A DNA stretch of 21,264 bases, taken from a virus. The stretch covers positions 1 to 21,264 of IMG/VR virus record IMGVR_UViG_3300036829_000190. One strand, 5' to 3'. The notes beneath the pieces are model-generated. The model was given only the letters and a program-made list of their open reading frames with translations. It was not told the origin of the DNA and did not search any database. Positions within the stretch are counted from its first letter, which is position 1. Each line of letters starts with the position of its first letter. A program made the translations under genes and the position numbers. Of this stretch, positions 1-7,753 are shown one piece after another.

Positions 1-333
1 GCCGACAACGCGCCTCCCGGCACGCTCTACAACAGCGACCGGATCGCCGTCGAGATGGCAGCGCGGCTCGTCGTGCAACTTCGCGCTGGCCTGCTCACCA
101 AAGCTTCCGAAATGTCGGTGCTGGTCTCTCTACTTGCCCGCTTAGGCATGACGCCCGCCGACCGCACCAAACTCGCCCCCGAGCCGCAGAAAGACAAGAC
201 CCCTCCCAAAGATGAATGGAGCTTCACATCTGGACTACGCGGGCCGAGCAGCCCGCTACGCGCAGTCGGTGACCAGCGGCAAGATACTGGCGAGCAAGTG
301 GACGCGCCTCGCCTGCCAGCGCTTCCTAACTGA
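1..333 (+). CDS. Phage terminase small subunit, P27-type (5' partial)
   Basis: The reading frame is open from the first base, so the N-terminus lies outside the window. The visible 110 residues start ADNAPPGTLYNSDRIAVEMA and contain a helical stretch ending LARLGMTPADRTKL, which matches the usual C-terminal pattern of P27-family small terminases (a conserved 'GLTPxxR' end). Small terminases recognise the phage packaging site and hand the DNA to the large subunit, which follows directly here. The frame runs on to a TGA at 331-333 and so overlaps the large-terminase gene by 122 bp in another frame; the last ~40 residues (after residue 70) are Pro/Arg/Gln-rich and look like translated large-subunit DNA rather than a conserved domain. 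Family assignment rests on this short C-terminal pattern plus position. Confidence 0.72.
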   Translation, partial: ADNAPPGTLYNSDRIAVEMAARLVVQLRAGLLTKASEMSVLVSLLARLGMTPADRTKLAPEPQKDKTPPKDEWSFTSGLRGPSSPLRAVGDQRQDTGEQVDAPRLPALPN

Positions 334-1885
334 CCTTACGCGCTCCGGTTATCGTTGGCAGTTCGATCATGATCGCGTTCACGCCATCTGCTCCTTCGCG
401 GAGTTGATGGTGCACGAAAAGGGCGAACTACAAGGCCAGCGCTACAAGCTCGAAGACTGGCAAGTCTTCATCCTGGCCAACATCATCGGATGGATCGACA
501 GCAACGGCATCCGCCGCTACCGCGAAGCGTTCATCCTGGTCCCGCGTGGCAATGGTAAGAGCCCGATCGCAGCGATCATCGCGCTCTGGATGGCGTTCTT
601 CGACGCCGAGCCGGGCGCTGAGGTTTACTGCGGGGCCAACACCGAGCGCCAAGCACATGAGGTGTTCCGCCCCGCCAAGGCAATGGTTGAGCAGGTACCG
701 GCGCTGACCGAGCGATTCGGGATTGTCCCGGCTGCGAAGAGTCTCTTTCAGCCCTCAACCCGCTCACGCTTCATGCCCGTCGTGGGCAAGCCGGGTGATG
801 GAGCAAGTGTCTACTGCGGCATCCTCGACGAGCTACACGAAGCCACTGACGCAGAGCTATATGACACGTTCAAGACTGGTGCTAACAAGCGCAAGAACAG
901 CCTGATCCTGATCATCTCGACGGCGGGCGTAGCAACACAAGGCCCGTGCAAGGTGAAGCAGGATGACGTCCAGCAGATGCTCGATGGCGTGATCGAGAAT
1001 GATCGCCTCTTCGGGCTCATATACCAAGCTGATCCGGATGTTGACTGGACGTCCTGCGACGCCCTTGTCATGGCGAATCCCAACCTGGGTATCAGTAACG
1101 ATGAAGAAGCTCTGCTGCTCGACCAAGCAGAGGCAGTACGCAGCCCGGCCAAGCAAAACATTTTTCGATGTAAGCACCTCAATCAATGGATGACGGCGGC
1201 GACGGCCTGGATGAATGTCGCGCATTGGGCAAAGTGCTACGACCCTAGCCTCGGTGAGGAGGTGGTCAGCGGTCTTTCGTGCTGGCTAGGGTCCGACCTC
1301 GCTTCAAAACTCGATCTCGCAGCCACCGTCCGCCTGTTTCGCCAGGACATCGATGGTAAGCCCCACTACTACTGCTTCACCCGCACCTATCTTCCCGAGG
1401 ACCGCGTCAACGCGCCAGAAAACCAGCACTACCAGGCATGGGCGCGGCAAGGATGGCTGACTGCAACCAGCGGGTCCGCAATCGATTACTCGGTCATCGA
1501 GGCCGACACACTCGCAGATATCGCCCGCTACCAAGTCAACGTGCTGGCGTACGACGCGCGTTACGCAGACCAGTACGCACAACGAGTAAGTGAGCAATCT
1601 GGTATCCCGCGTATCGAGGTACCACCTTCACCGGCAGTGCTTAGCCCCGCGATGAAGGAGTTGGAAGCCGCCGTCTACGATGGCCGCTTTCACCATGACG
1701 GCAACCCGGTGCTGACCTGGTGCATGAGCAACGTGATGACCCGTGAAACAGCAGCGGGCAACTACACGATGCCGGACAAACAGCGGCCCGAACTCAAGAT
1801 CGACGCCGCAGTCGCACTCTTCATAGCCATGGCTCGCGCGATGCTCGCTCCCGCCCCGCAATCGAGCGCCTACGCAATCTTGTAA
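212..1885 (+). CDS. terL: Phage terminase large subunit (ATPase/nuclease)
   Basis: The protein (557 aa) is the packaging motor that translocates DNA into the prohead and cuts concatemers. The N-terminal ATPase domain has a Walker A-type loop PRGNGKS at residues 111-117 and a Walker B segment YCGILDELHE at 201-210 with D206/E207. A coupling-motif-like LIISTAG lies at about 233-239. The C-terminal nuclease half shows the expected acidic residues in SDLASKLDLA (D362), LAYDARYA (D448) and KIDAAVAL (D531). The N-terminus (YAQSVTSGKILASKWTRLAC, residues 16-35) is the usual opening of the Terminase_1-type family, which supports the ATG at 212 even though no good Shine-Dalgarno precedes it and the gene starts inside the small-subunit frame. 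Coupled translation from the upstream gene is likely. Length is normal for the family. Confidence 0.95.
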   Translation: MNGASHLDYAGRAARYAQSVTSGKILASKWTRLACQRFLTDLTRSGYRWQFDHDRVHAICSFAELMVHEKGELQGQRYKLEDWQVFILANIIGWIDSNGIRRYREAFILVPRGNGKSPIAAIIALWMAFFDAEPGAEVYCGANTERQAHEVFRPAKAMVEQVPALTERFGIVPAAKSLFQPSTRSRFMPVVGKPGDGASVYCGILDELHEATDAELYDTFKTGANKRKNSLILIISTAGVATQGPCKVKQDDVQQMLDGVIENDRLFGLIYQADPDVDWTSCDALVMANPNLGISNDEEALLLDQAEAVRSPAKQNIFRCKHLNQWMTAATAWMNVAHWAKCYDPSLGEEVVSGLSCWLGSDLASKLDLAATVRLFRQDIDGKPHYYCFTRTYLPEDRVNAPENQHYQAWARQGWLTATSGSAIDYSVIEADTLADIARYQVNVLAYDARYADQYAQRVSEQSGIPRIEVPPSPAVLSPAMKELEAAVYDGRFHHDGNPVLTWCMSNVMTRETAAGNYTMPDKQRPELKIDAAVALFIAMARAMLAPAPQSSAYAIL

Positions 1886-1899
1886 CGCCCCAAGGACAA

Positions 1900-3615
1900 A
1901 TGGCAGCTATCTCATTCAATCCCTTCCGCCGCGATGCGATCACCTCCCTCGGCCTGCGCGATGCCCCCACCGATCTGGAGCTGCGCTCGCCCGTAGACAA
2001 TCCCGCGATCCCGCTGAACAGCCCCGCTGTTTGGGATTACTTCTATGGCGGCGAGCCGACTGCGTCCGGCGAACAGATCACTGAGGCTAATGCACTCCAG
2101 ATCACGACTGTATACGCAGCCGTGCGGATCATCGCAGAGTCGGTTGCATCGCTTCCCCTCAAGCTCATGGAGCGGACGGCAAACGGCCATGAAGAGGCGG
2201 TTGACGCGGCGCTGCACTACCTGCTCGCGGTCGAGCCCAACCCCGAGATGTCCGCCTACACGTTCAAGGAGTGCCTGACCGGGTGTCTCGCTCTCACGGG
2301 TAATGCTTACGCGCAGATCGAGCGCAGCGCTGCGGGCCAGCCTGTAGCACTCTGGCCGCTGCATCCGCTGCGCACCGAGCCTGTGCGCCTCCCCGATGGC
2401 ACGCTCGCGTTCAAGACGAGCGACGGCATGGCAGCAGGACAGTACCGCGTCATCCCCGCCGAGGACACGATCCACGTCGCGCTCTGGTCGATGGACGGCA
2501 TCAGAGGCATCAGCCCGATTGCGATGGCCAGGCAGTCGCTGGGCCTCACGAAAGCTGCAGAGAAGTTCGGGGCGCGATTCTTCGGCAACGGCACTCGCGC
2601 CGGAGCCGTGCTCACGACCAAGACGATCCCCGATCCCAAGACGCGCCAGGAGCTGAAGGAGAGCTGGGAGCACCAGCAGGGCGGCGTCAATCAGGGCAAG
2701 ACCGCGCTCCTGTTCGGCGATTGGTCGTATCAGTCGATTGGCTTGTCTCCGGACGAGTGTCAGTTCCTCTCAACGCGAAATTTTCAACGCTCAGAGGTCG
2801 CAGCGCTGTTCCGGATCGCGCCGCATTTTTTGGGCGACACATCCCGCCTGAGTGGCAACAACGCAGAGCAGGAAGCGCTCACGTTCGTCACGCACACACT
2901 CCGCCCGTACCTCAACCGCTTCGAAGCTGAGTTCGTGCGCAAGCTCATGCCGACGCTCGGTCGCAAAGCGGGTAAGTACTTCGTCCAGTTCGACGTCGCT
3001 GACCTGCTCAAGGTTGATTTCAAAACGCAGCAGGAAGGCTTTGCAGCGGGCAGAACGTGGGGATGGTATTCAGCCAACGACGTGCGCCGAAAACTTGGTG
3101 AGAACCCAGGCGGCAAAGAACTAGATGTGTACCTCGTTCCCGTGAATATGGTCGCCGCCGACCGCCTGCTTGACACCGAGTCCACGCTGGAGCAGCCGCT
3201 CAACACGCCCGCACCCACACCCGCAGAGCGCAACCTCCTGGGCGCGTACACCCGATCGTTCCTTACCGTCTACAAGGACGCATTCGGACGCCTATCCAAG
3301 CGAAATAAGCGCGATTCGGCCACCATTGACGCCCTCTTCCGCCCCGTTCTGCGGTCGATCGCGGACACGGCCCTGGCTGAAAACGGAGTCACCGAGCGCT
3401 TCGATGGCGACCCCGCAGACGGATACATCACCGACGTTGTCCAGGCCATGACCAAGCGTGCAGCCAAGTGGGCTGAGACGCTCCCCGCCGAGGAGATCGA
3501 TGCGCTGATGGCCTCCGAATTCACCAAGGCCATCCGCTCAATCCACATCAACATCACCCGCGAGATCGCTGCCGCGAAGGCTGCGGGCCAGCTTGAGGAA
3601 ACCACCCATGAATAA
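1900..3615 (+). CDS. HK97-family phage portal protein with C-terminal extension
   Basis: This 571-aa protein would form the dodecameric ring at the capsid vertex through which DNA passes. The start ATG at 1900 has AAGGA at 1892-1896. Portal features include VYAAVRIIAESVASLPLKL (about residues 71-89), LTGNAYAQIER (132-142), the GARFFGNGTRAGAVL segment (224-238) and STRNFQRSEVAALFRIAPHFLG (about 291-312), all typical of the HK97 portal family; the core ends near GKELDVYLVPVNM (405-417). Usual HK97 portals stop soon after this, but here about 140 more residues follow (430-571): a Pro/Thr-rich linker (TPAPTP) and a charged, mostly helical domain. The last eight bases overlap the protease start, so head genes are translationally coupled. 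The role of the extension is unknown. Confidence 0.94.
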   Translation: MAAISFNPFRRDAITSLGLRDAPTDLELRSPVDNPAIPLNSPAVWDYFYGGEPTASGEQITEANALQITTVYAAVRIIAESVASLPLKLMERTANGHEEAVDAALHYLLAVEPNPEMSAYTFKECLTGCLALTGNAYAQIERSAAGQPVALWPLHPLRTEPVRLPDGTLAFKTSDGMAAGQYRVIPAEDTIHVALWSMDGIRGISPIAMARQSLGLTKAAEKFGARFFGNGTRAGAVLTTKTIPDPKTRQELKESWEHQQGGVNQGKTALLFGDWSYQSIGLSPDECQFLSTRNFQRSEVAALFRIAPHFLGDTSRLSGNNAEQEALTFVTHTLRPYLNRFEAEFVRKLMPTLGRKAGKYFVQFDVADLLKVDFKTQQEGFAAGRTWGWYSANDVRRKLGENPGGKELDVYLVPVNMVAADRLLDTESTLEQPLNTPAPTPAERNLLGAYTRSFLTVYKDAFGRLSKRNKRDSATIDALFRPVLRSIADTALAENGVTERFDGDPADGYITDVVQAMTKRAAKWAETLPAEEIDALMASEFTKAIRSIHINITREIAAAKAAGQLEETTHE

Positions 3616-4342
3616 GCGCGAGATTCGCACAATTGAGACGTCAGAGCTGCGGGCCCTTCCCGGCGACGGCAATACGCTCACCGGTTACATTGCCGTCTTC
3701 AACTCGATGTCGGACGATCTGGGCGGCTTCCGCGAAGTCCTCGCTCCAGGCTGCTTCAGTTCGTCGCTTGGCAGTGGCCGCGCCATCCGCGCACTGATCA
3801 ATCACAACAGTGACGCGTGCATCGGCAACACCGCCAGCGGCACACTCCGGCTAAAGCAAGACTCGAAAGGCCTGGCCTTCGAGTGCGAACTGCCCGACAC
3901 AACCGCTGCCCGCGATCTCAAGGTAAGCATCGAGCGCCGCGACACAACCGGTTGTAGCTTCGGGTTCCGCTGCCTCGACGACGATTGGAAGAATGTTGAC
4001 GGCGTTACGATCCGTACCATCAAGGACCTCGAACTGTATGAGGTGAGTGCGGGCGTGGTATTTCCGGCCTACGACGCGACATCCTCGCAGCTCCGCAGCC
4101 TCTTCCCCGATGGTCCACCCGTCAATCCACTGATCGAGACTCGCGACGCCGAAGACGACGCCGAGGATCGCGACTCATGCCAGTGCGATTGCGCAGAGTG
4201 TGAGGCCGGTGACTGCGCAGACTGCTCAGACCCGGACTGCGATGACTCGATCTGCGCTGACGCCGAGGAACGCTCGGTCCACAACGAGGACGAGAACCGC
4301 CGCTTGCGCATCCGCCTGAGCTTCGCCTGCGACTCGAAATAA
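3608..4342 (+). CDS. HK97-type prohead protease (peptidase family S78) with Cys/Asp-rich tail
   Basis: This maturation protease (244 aa) would cleave the N-terminal arm of the capsid protein inside the procapsid. I chose ATG 3608 because GAGGA lies at 3595-3599 in front of it; a TTG at 3593 would add only five residues. Family marks are the N-terminal LTGYIAVFNSMSDDLGGF (24-41), FREVLAPGCF (41-50), the catalytic His in LINHNSD (H66), the catalytic Ser in TTGCSFGF (S117), and the closing ELYEVSAGVVFPAY (142-155). After the protease core comes an odd tail: residues 180-222 are dominated by Asp, Glu and eight Cys (191, 193, 195, 198, 203, 206, 211, 216), then a basic helix RRLRIRL. The tail might bind metal or be self-cleaved; that is inference. 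Confidence 0.93.
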   Translation: MNKREIRTIETSELRALPGDGNTLTGYIAVFNSMSDDLGGFREVLAPGCFSSSLGSGRAIRALINHNSDACIGNTASGTLRLKQDSKGLAFECELPDTTAARDLKVSIERRDTTGCSFGFRCLDDDWKNVDGVTIRTIKDLELYEVSAGVVFPAYDATSSQLRSLFPDGPPVNPLIETRDAEDDAEDRDSCQCDCAECEAGDCADCSDPDCDDSICADAEERSVHNEDENRRLRIRLSFACDSK

Positions 4343-4549
4343 TTCGGTGAGGCCGCACCGTTTCGGGCGCGGCTTACTACCTTACATGCGTAGGCACTCT
4401 GGCCGTCTCCCGACGCCGGACGCCGTAACACCCGAGTCAGACCGTGCCACCTGCTGGCCGCGTTCGTTCGCAGCGTGATGACTCGCGCATAGAGATGCTC
4501 ACCCGCCGTGACGCATCGTCGAGCACCAATCCAACCCCAAGGAACAACA
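4343..4549 (+). other. 207-bp gene-free leader before the major capsid gene
   Basis: This is the longest stretch without a gene in the window. It begins right after the protease stop with an imperfect GC-rich hairpin (4352-4373) and ends with the capsid ribosome-binding site AAGGA at 4539-4543. Short overlapping frames inside it have no conserved features. I see no convincing -35/-10 pair, although one could be missed in a host with different promoter rules. It most likely serves as an mRNA leader or separate expression unit for the capsid gene. Confidence 0.5.
4352..4373 (+). terminator. Imperfect GC hairpin after prohead protease
   Basis: GCCGC at 4352-4356 pairs with GCGGC at 4369-4373, and an inner CCG (4358-4360) pairs with CGG (4364-4366) around a TTT loop, leaving small bulges. 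Only two T residues follow directly, so it is at best a weak terminator; an mRNA-processing or stabilising hairpin ahead of the capsid gene is equally possible. Confidence 0.35.
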
Positions 4550-5713
4550 ATGACCTCCCAGGAATTGCGCGAGAAGCGCAGCAAACTCATGTTCGACGCG
4601 CACGCAATCATGTCGGGCGCAGAAGTCACGGCTGAGCAGCGTAGCAACGTAGATCGTATGCTGGCGGACGCCAACCAACTCAAGGCTGATGCCGAGCGCA
4701 TGGACGTGCTCGAAGCCGAGACCCGCAGCAACCGCACGGTGCCGCGCGGCAACCCCGGCGCATCGGATGCAACAGACACTCGCTCCGCAGATGAGCGTCG
4801 CTCGGCCACCAGCAAGGCCCTGCGCACCTATCTGACCACGGGCGTCGTCGAAAAGCGTGACCTGACCGTTGCCAGCAATGGCGGCGTGATGATCCCGGTC
4901 GGCGTGAGCGATCCCAAGATCGCCCTGAAGTCGGCTGGCGGCGTGTATGACCTGGTCTACAAGCTGCGCACTGATACGGGTGAGGCGATCAAGGTACCCT
5001 TCTTGAACGACACTGCCCAGGGCTTCGTCCTCAACAGCGCTGGCATCACGACCACCGATCCCTCGACCTCGGGTGTCACGATCTCGATCGACGACATTCG
5101 CATGAACCCAATCCTGCTTGAGAATTCGCTGATCCAGGACGCGGCGTTTGACTTGGTTGGATTCGTGGAAAAGGCTGCCTACAGCCGCTACCAGCGGACC
5201 ATGTCCAACTGGATCACGGGGGGCAACTCCTCGAACGTTGCAGGCCTGACGTCGATCACCGCTGGCATCACGGGCGCGACGACCTTGGTCCTCAAGTACG
5301 CGGACCTCAGCAACCTGAAGAACTCGTTGGACCCCGCGTATCAGCCTTCCAGTGTCTGGACGATGAACACCGCGACTCTGGGCTTGGTTGAACAGATCGT
5401 GGACACCAATGGCCGACCGATTTTCTTGAACTACACGGACGGAGGAGCTTCGGGATTTTCCGGCTCCCTTCTCGGCTTCCCCGTGAAGATCAACCCGTAT
5501 CAGCCGAGCATCGGTGTGGGCAACGCCTTCATCCAGTTCGGGAGCTTCGACCAGGGCTACACGCTCCGCGAAGTGAATCCGGGTATCGTGCTCAAGCAGA
5601 GCGATCAACGCTGGGTAGAACTAAATAGGCTCGGCGTAACCGCTTTTGCCCGCGTGGGCGGAGCAGTCACAGACGCGGGAACCCACCCGATCGTCACGCT
5701 GACCGGCAAGTAA
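4550..5713 (+). CDS. HK97-family phage major capsid protein
   Basis: This 387-aa protein forms the icosahedral shell. The ATG at 4550 is preceded by AAGGA at 4539-4543; a GTG at 4508 in the same frame would add 14 residues without a good ribosome site. Residues 1-60 (TSQELREKRSKLMFDA..., rich in charged helix) form the delta-domain-like scaffold arm expected to be removed by the upstream S78 protease, with a low-complexity link (about 62-85) before the mature shell domain starting near DLTVASNGGVMIP (104-116). The HK97-fold part carries familiar segments such as VPFLNDTAQGFVLNSAG (about 146-162), the IDDIRMNPILLENSLIQDA spine-helix region, and the C-terminal LLGFPVKINPYQP and FIQFGSFDQGYTLRE. 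Position directly after portal and protease is standard. Confidence 0.95.
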   Translation: MTSQELREKRSKLMFDAHAIMSGAEVTAEQRSNVDRMLADANQLKADAERMDVLEAETRSNRTVPRGNPGASDATDTRSADERRSATSKALRTYLTTGVVEKRDLTVASNGGVMIPVGVSDPKIALKSAGGVYDLVYKLRTDTGEAIKVPFLNDTAQGFVLNSAGITTTDPSTSGVTISIDDIRMNPILLENSLIQDAAFDLVGFVEKAAYSRYQRTMSNWITGGNSSNVAGLTSITAGITGATTLVLKYADLSNLKNSLDPAYQPSSVWTMNTATLGLVEQIVDTNGRPIFLNYTDGGASGFSGSLLGFPVKINPYQPSIGVGNAFIQFGSFDQGYTLREVNPGIVLKQSDQRWVELNRLGVTAFARVGGAVTDAGTHPIVTLTGK

Positions 5714-5718
5714 TCACC

Positions 5719-5749
5719 CCTCCGGGGCCGTGTAACAGCGGCCCCGAGG
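5719..5749 (+). terminator. Strong GC hairpin after major capsid gene
   Basis: CCTCCGGGGCCG (5719-5730) pairs with CGGCCCCGAGG (5739-5749) as an 11-bp stem with one bulged C and an 8-nt loop. Only a short broken T stretch (TCCTTTC) follows. It begins six bases past the capsid stop and ends 28 bases before the next ATG. It may act as a partial terminator or protect the 3' end of the capsid message, fitting the need for more capsid than connector protein. Confidence 0.6.
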
Positions 5750-5777
5750 TCCTTTCAGACTTTCCCCCGAGACCCAC

Positions 5778-6452
5778 ATGCCCCTGAGTTATAGAGAGAC
5801 ATCCGCACCCGCTGCGGAGTTGGTGAGCCTCGCGCAGACTAAGGCGCAGTGCGTCGTTGACGCCACATTCGCCGACGATGACGCTCTGCTCTCTAGCCTG
5901 GGGATCGCGGCACGGCAGTACATCGAAAAGCTGATCAACCGGGCGATCTACGACCGCACCATCCAGCTCAACCTCGACTACTTTCCGTACCCCAATTACA
6001 GCTCGACCATCAATCCCAACGACCGCCACTGCTTCTACGGGCGCTATTGGCACGAGCTGGCGATCCGCTTGCCGATGCCTCGCGCTGTCAGTGTGCAGTC
6101 GATCACCTATGTAGCGCTGGACGGCACGACGCAGACTCTCGATCCATCCCTCTACCGCGTAGACCTCAACTCCGAGCCCGCTCGGATCGTTCCCGCTCCA
6201 GGCCTGTACTGGCCGCAGGGTCAGACATACCTGCCCGGCAGCGTCACCATCACGTACACCGCTGGCACCTACGGCGATGGCGTCACCGTTGACACATGCC
6301 CGCAGACGATCAAGCACGCGGCGTTGATGTTGGTCTCGTACTGGTACGGCAACCGCGACGCAGCAGCCATGCAGCCACCGAAGCAAGTTGAGTTCGCAGT
6401 AAATGCGCTCCTCGCCGGTGAGATGTTCGACACCTTTGGGTACGGGCAATGA
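5778..6452 (+). CDS. Phage gp6-like head-tail connector protein
   Basis: This 224-aa protein is placed as the first neck protein, docking under the portal. The N-terminal half (EDDALLSSLGIAARQYIEKLINRAIYDRT-like region, about residues 34-63) and the C-terminal helix TIKHAALMLVSYWYGNRDA (about 178-196) match the phiE125 gp8 / HK97 gp6 connector pattern of paired helices; the middle (about 64-175, with many Tyr and Thr) is a beta-rich insert typical of the longer phiE125 gp8-type members. The start ATG at 5778 follows a weak ribosome site (CGAGA). Its stop overlaps the next start as ATGA at 6449-6452, implying coupled translation. Confidence 0.85.
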   Translation: MPLSYRETSAPAAELVSLAQTKAQCVVDATFADDDALLSSLGIAARQYIEKLINRAIYDRTIQLNLDYFPYPNYSSTINPNDRHCFYGRYWHELAIRLPMPRAVSVQSITYVALDGTTQTLDPSLYRVDLNSEPARIVPAPGLYWPQGQTYLPGSVTITYTAGTYGDGVTVDTCPQTIKHAALMLVSYWYGNRDAAAMQPPKQVEFAVNALLAGEMFDTFGYGQ

Positions 6453-6799
6453 GCGATCCGCTAATCATCCAGCCGGGTGATCTCCGCAACTCGATCACCA
6501 TCCAGGCCCAGTCCCAAACCAAGGATGAGTTCGGCCAGGCCATCTCCTCATGGACCAATGCGCTGACGACTCGCGCTCGCGTCCGCACCCTCGCACTCCG
6601 CGAGCAGTTCGGCCAGCCAGGCTTCTCCGGCCAAGCCACGCTCCAGGTCACGATGCGTTATCAGTCCGCCGTTGCGATCCTACCCGGCCAACGCATTGTC
6701 GTGGACGGGAAAACGCTCATCGTTCAATCCGTTGAAAACGTGCGCGAGCGCAACCGAATCATCAACGTGCTCGCGATCGAGCTACAGCCCACCCAATGA
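6449..6799 (+). CDS. Phage head closure protein (SPP1 gp16 / HK97 gp7-type)
   Basis: This 116-aa protein would be the head-closure (stopper) ring between connector and tail. It begins with LRNSITIQAQSQTKDEFGQA, the standard opening of phage head-tail joining proteins, followed by W (TNALTTRARVRTL), a central FSGQATLQVTMRY strand and the closing RIVVDGKTLIVQSVENVRERNRIINVLA, all expected for the small beta-barrel family. It overlaps the connector gene by 4 bp (ATGA) and the next gene by 4 bp (ATGA at 6796-6799), placing all three in one coupled neck operon. Confidence 0.88.
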   Translation: MSDPLIIQPGDLRNSITIQAQSQTKDEFGQAISSWTNALTTRARVRTLALREQFGQPGFSGQATLQVTMRYQSAVAILPGQRIVVDGKTLIVQSVENVRERNRIINVLAIELQPTQ

Positions 6800-7185
6800 T
6801 TGAGTCCGGCCTCACATCTCGCCTCCTCGCGGACACGACGCTTGCAGCCCTGATCGGCACCTCGATCTATCCCGTTCTGCTGCCAGAAGGCACATCGACT
6901 GCAGTGACCTACAGGGTGATCAGTAAGGTCCCCGATTACTCACTCACCTCTGCGCTCGGCATGGTCAAGGCACGGATCGAGTTCAACGCCTGGGCCGCGA
7001 CCTACGCCGCTGCCAAAGCGATCGAGGAAGCCATCCGCCTCTCGCTCGACGGCTACGCAGGGGCACTGCCCAACGGCGTGATCGTCGCCAACATACTGCG
7101 CGACAACGGTGCGATCGACGGCTTCGACCAAGATACCCGCCTCTACCGCGTCCAGATCGACTACCGCGTCATTTACGCCGAATAA
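6796..7185 (+). CDS. Tail terminator / completion protein, DUF3168-type
   Basis: This 129-aa protein resembles DUF3168 proteins, which are related to lambda gpU-type tail terminators and cap the head-proximal end of the tail tube. Visible family features are the opening ESGLTSRLLADTTLAALIG, IYPVLLPEGTSTAVTYRVIS (about residues 24-43), the strand RIEFNAWAATYAAAKAIEEA (about 60-79) and the C-terminal DTRLYRVQIDYRVIY. It is coupled to the head-closure gene by an ATGA overlap and is followed by a 59-bp gap with a short hairpin before the tail-tube gene. An HK97 gp10-like gene is normally found just before this one, but here it lies downstream, ahead of the tape measure. Confidence 0.83.
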   Translation: MIESGLTSRLLADTTLAALIGTSIYPVLLPEGTSTAVTYRVISKVPDYSLTSALGMVKARIEFNAWAATYAAAKAIEEAIRLSLDGYAGALPNGVIVANILRDNGAIDGFDQDTRLYRVQIDYRVIYAE

Positions 7186-7194
7186 CCCACCTCA

Positions 7195-7211
7195 CCGCGC
7201 TCCCCGCGCGG
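7195..7211 (+). terminator. Short GC hairpin between tail terminator and tail tube genes
   Basis: CCGCGC (7195-7200) pairs perfectly with GCGCGG (7206-7211) around a TCCCC loop. No T tract follows, so intrinsic termination is unlikely. It lies 20 bases upstream of the tail-tube ribosome site and may be an mRNA processing or stabilising element. Confidence 0.3.
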
Positions 7212-7244
7212 CAAAGCAACACCCGCAACTAGGAGCGAACAACA

Positions 7245-7691
7245 ATGTCCACCGCATTCATTTTGGGGAAAGGCGCAGTCCTTTCCGCCTCGACCAACGG
7301 CACCACCTTCACCCCGGTCAACCAGCTCAAGCAGATCACGTTTTCCGGAGCCCAGTCCGACTTCGTGGATGTTACTAACCTCGGATCGACCGGTGCCTAC
7401 AAGGAGTTCGCGCCGACGTTGCTTGACTCCGGCACTGCCACCATCACCGGCATCCTGTCCCCTTCAGGTGATGCGGGACAGACCATGGTCGGCGCTGCTT
7501 TTGAAAATCAATCGTTGACGCACTGGAAACTCCAGTTTTCTCCCGCTGGCGCACAGACGACCGGGGCACTCCGCACGTTCAACGCATATGTGAGCAAGAA
7601 GCCTGTCATGAATGCGCAGCTCACCGATGCTGTCAGTTTCGACTTTGAATTAAAAGTGAGCGGCCCTATCACAGATACCGCAGGCGCATAA
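7245..7691 (+). CDS. Phage major tail tube protein
   Basis: This 148-aa protein would polymerise into the tail tube. ATG 7245 has AGGAG at 7231-7235, one of the best ribosome sites in the window, fitting high expression. The sequence is beta-rich with the tail-tube pattern FTPVNQLKQITFSGAQSDFVDVTN (about residues 25-48), where 'D-x-T-N' and the later GAYKEFAPTLLDSGTATITG (50-69) are the usual hallmarks of siphophage tube proteins (related to gpV and Hcp folds). No C-terminal Ig-like domain is present, so the protein is the minimal tube length. It sits between the tail terminator and the tail chaperone genes, the normal place, and is followed by a strong hairpin. Confidence 0.88.
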   Translation: MSTAFILGKGAVLSASTNGTTFTPVNQLKQITFSGAQSDFVDVTNLGSTGAYKEFAPTLLDSGTATITGILSPSGDAGQTMVGAAFENQSLTHWKLQFSPAGAQTTGALRTFNAYVSKKPVMNAQLTDAVSFDFELKVSGPITDTAGA

Positions 7692-7714
7692 CTCCCTCTC
7701 CCGATTAACCCAAC

Positions 7715-7740
7715 GCCCGCCGAGTGATCGGCGGGCTTAC
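7715..7740 (+). terminator. Perfect hairpin after tail tube gene
   Basis: GCCCGCCGA (7715-7723) and TCGGCGGGC (7728-7736) form a perfect 9-bp stem with a GTGA loop, followed by TTACTTAT. It looks like an intrinsic terminator with a weak T tract. It ends 17 bases before the chaperone ATG (7754), with only the ribosome site between, so read-through must supply the downstream genes. Confidence 0.65.
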
Positions 7741-7753
7741 TTATAGGACTCCC

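Noticed and set aside
1912-2673. Minus-strand open frame of 253 aa within the portal gene
   Set aside because: It is entirely opposite a recognised portal gene and has no features of its own.
4444-4635. 63-aa plus-strand frame spanning the capsid leader and capsid start
   Set aside because: It overlaps the capsid N-terminus out of frame, has no ribosome site, and shows a low-complexity Arg/Ser/Asn composition.
4499-5608. Long open frame (369 aa) on the minus strand opposite the major capsid gene
   Set aside because: Its codons mirror the GC-rich capsid codons; the protein is low in recognisable pattern, has no ribosome site of note, and lies fully across an unambiguous gene.
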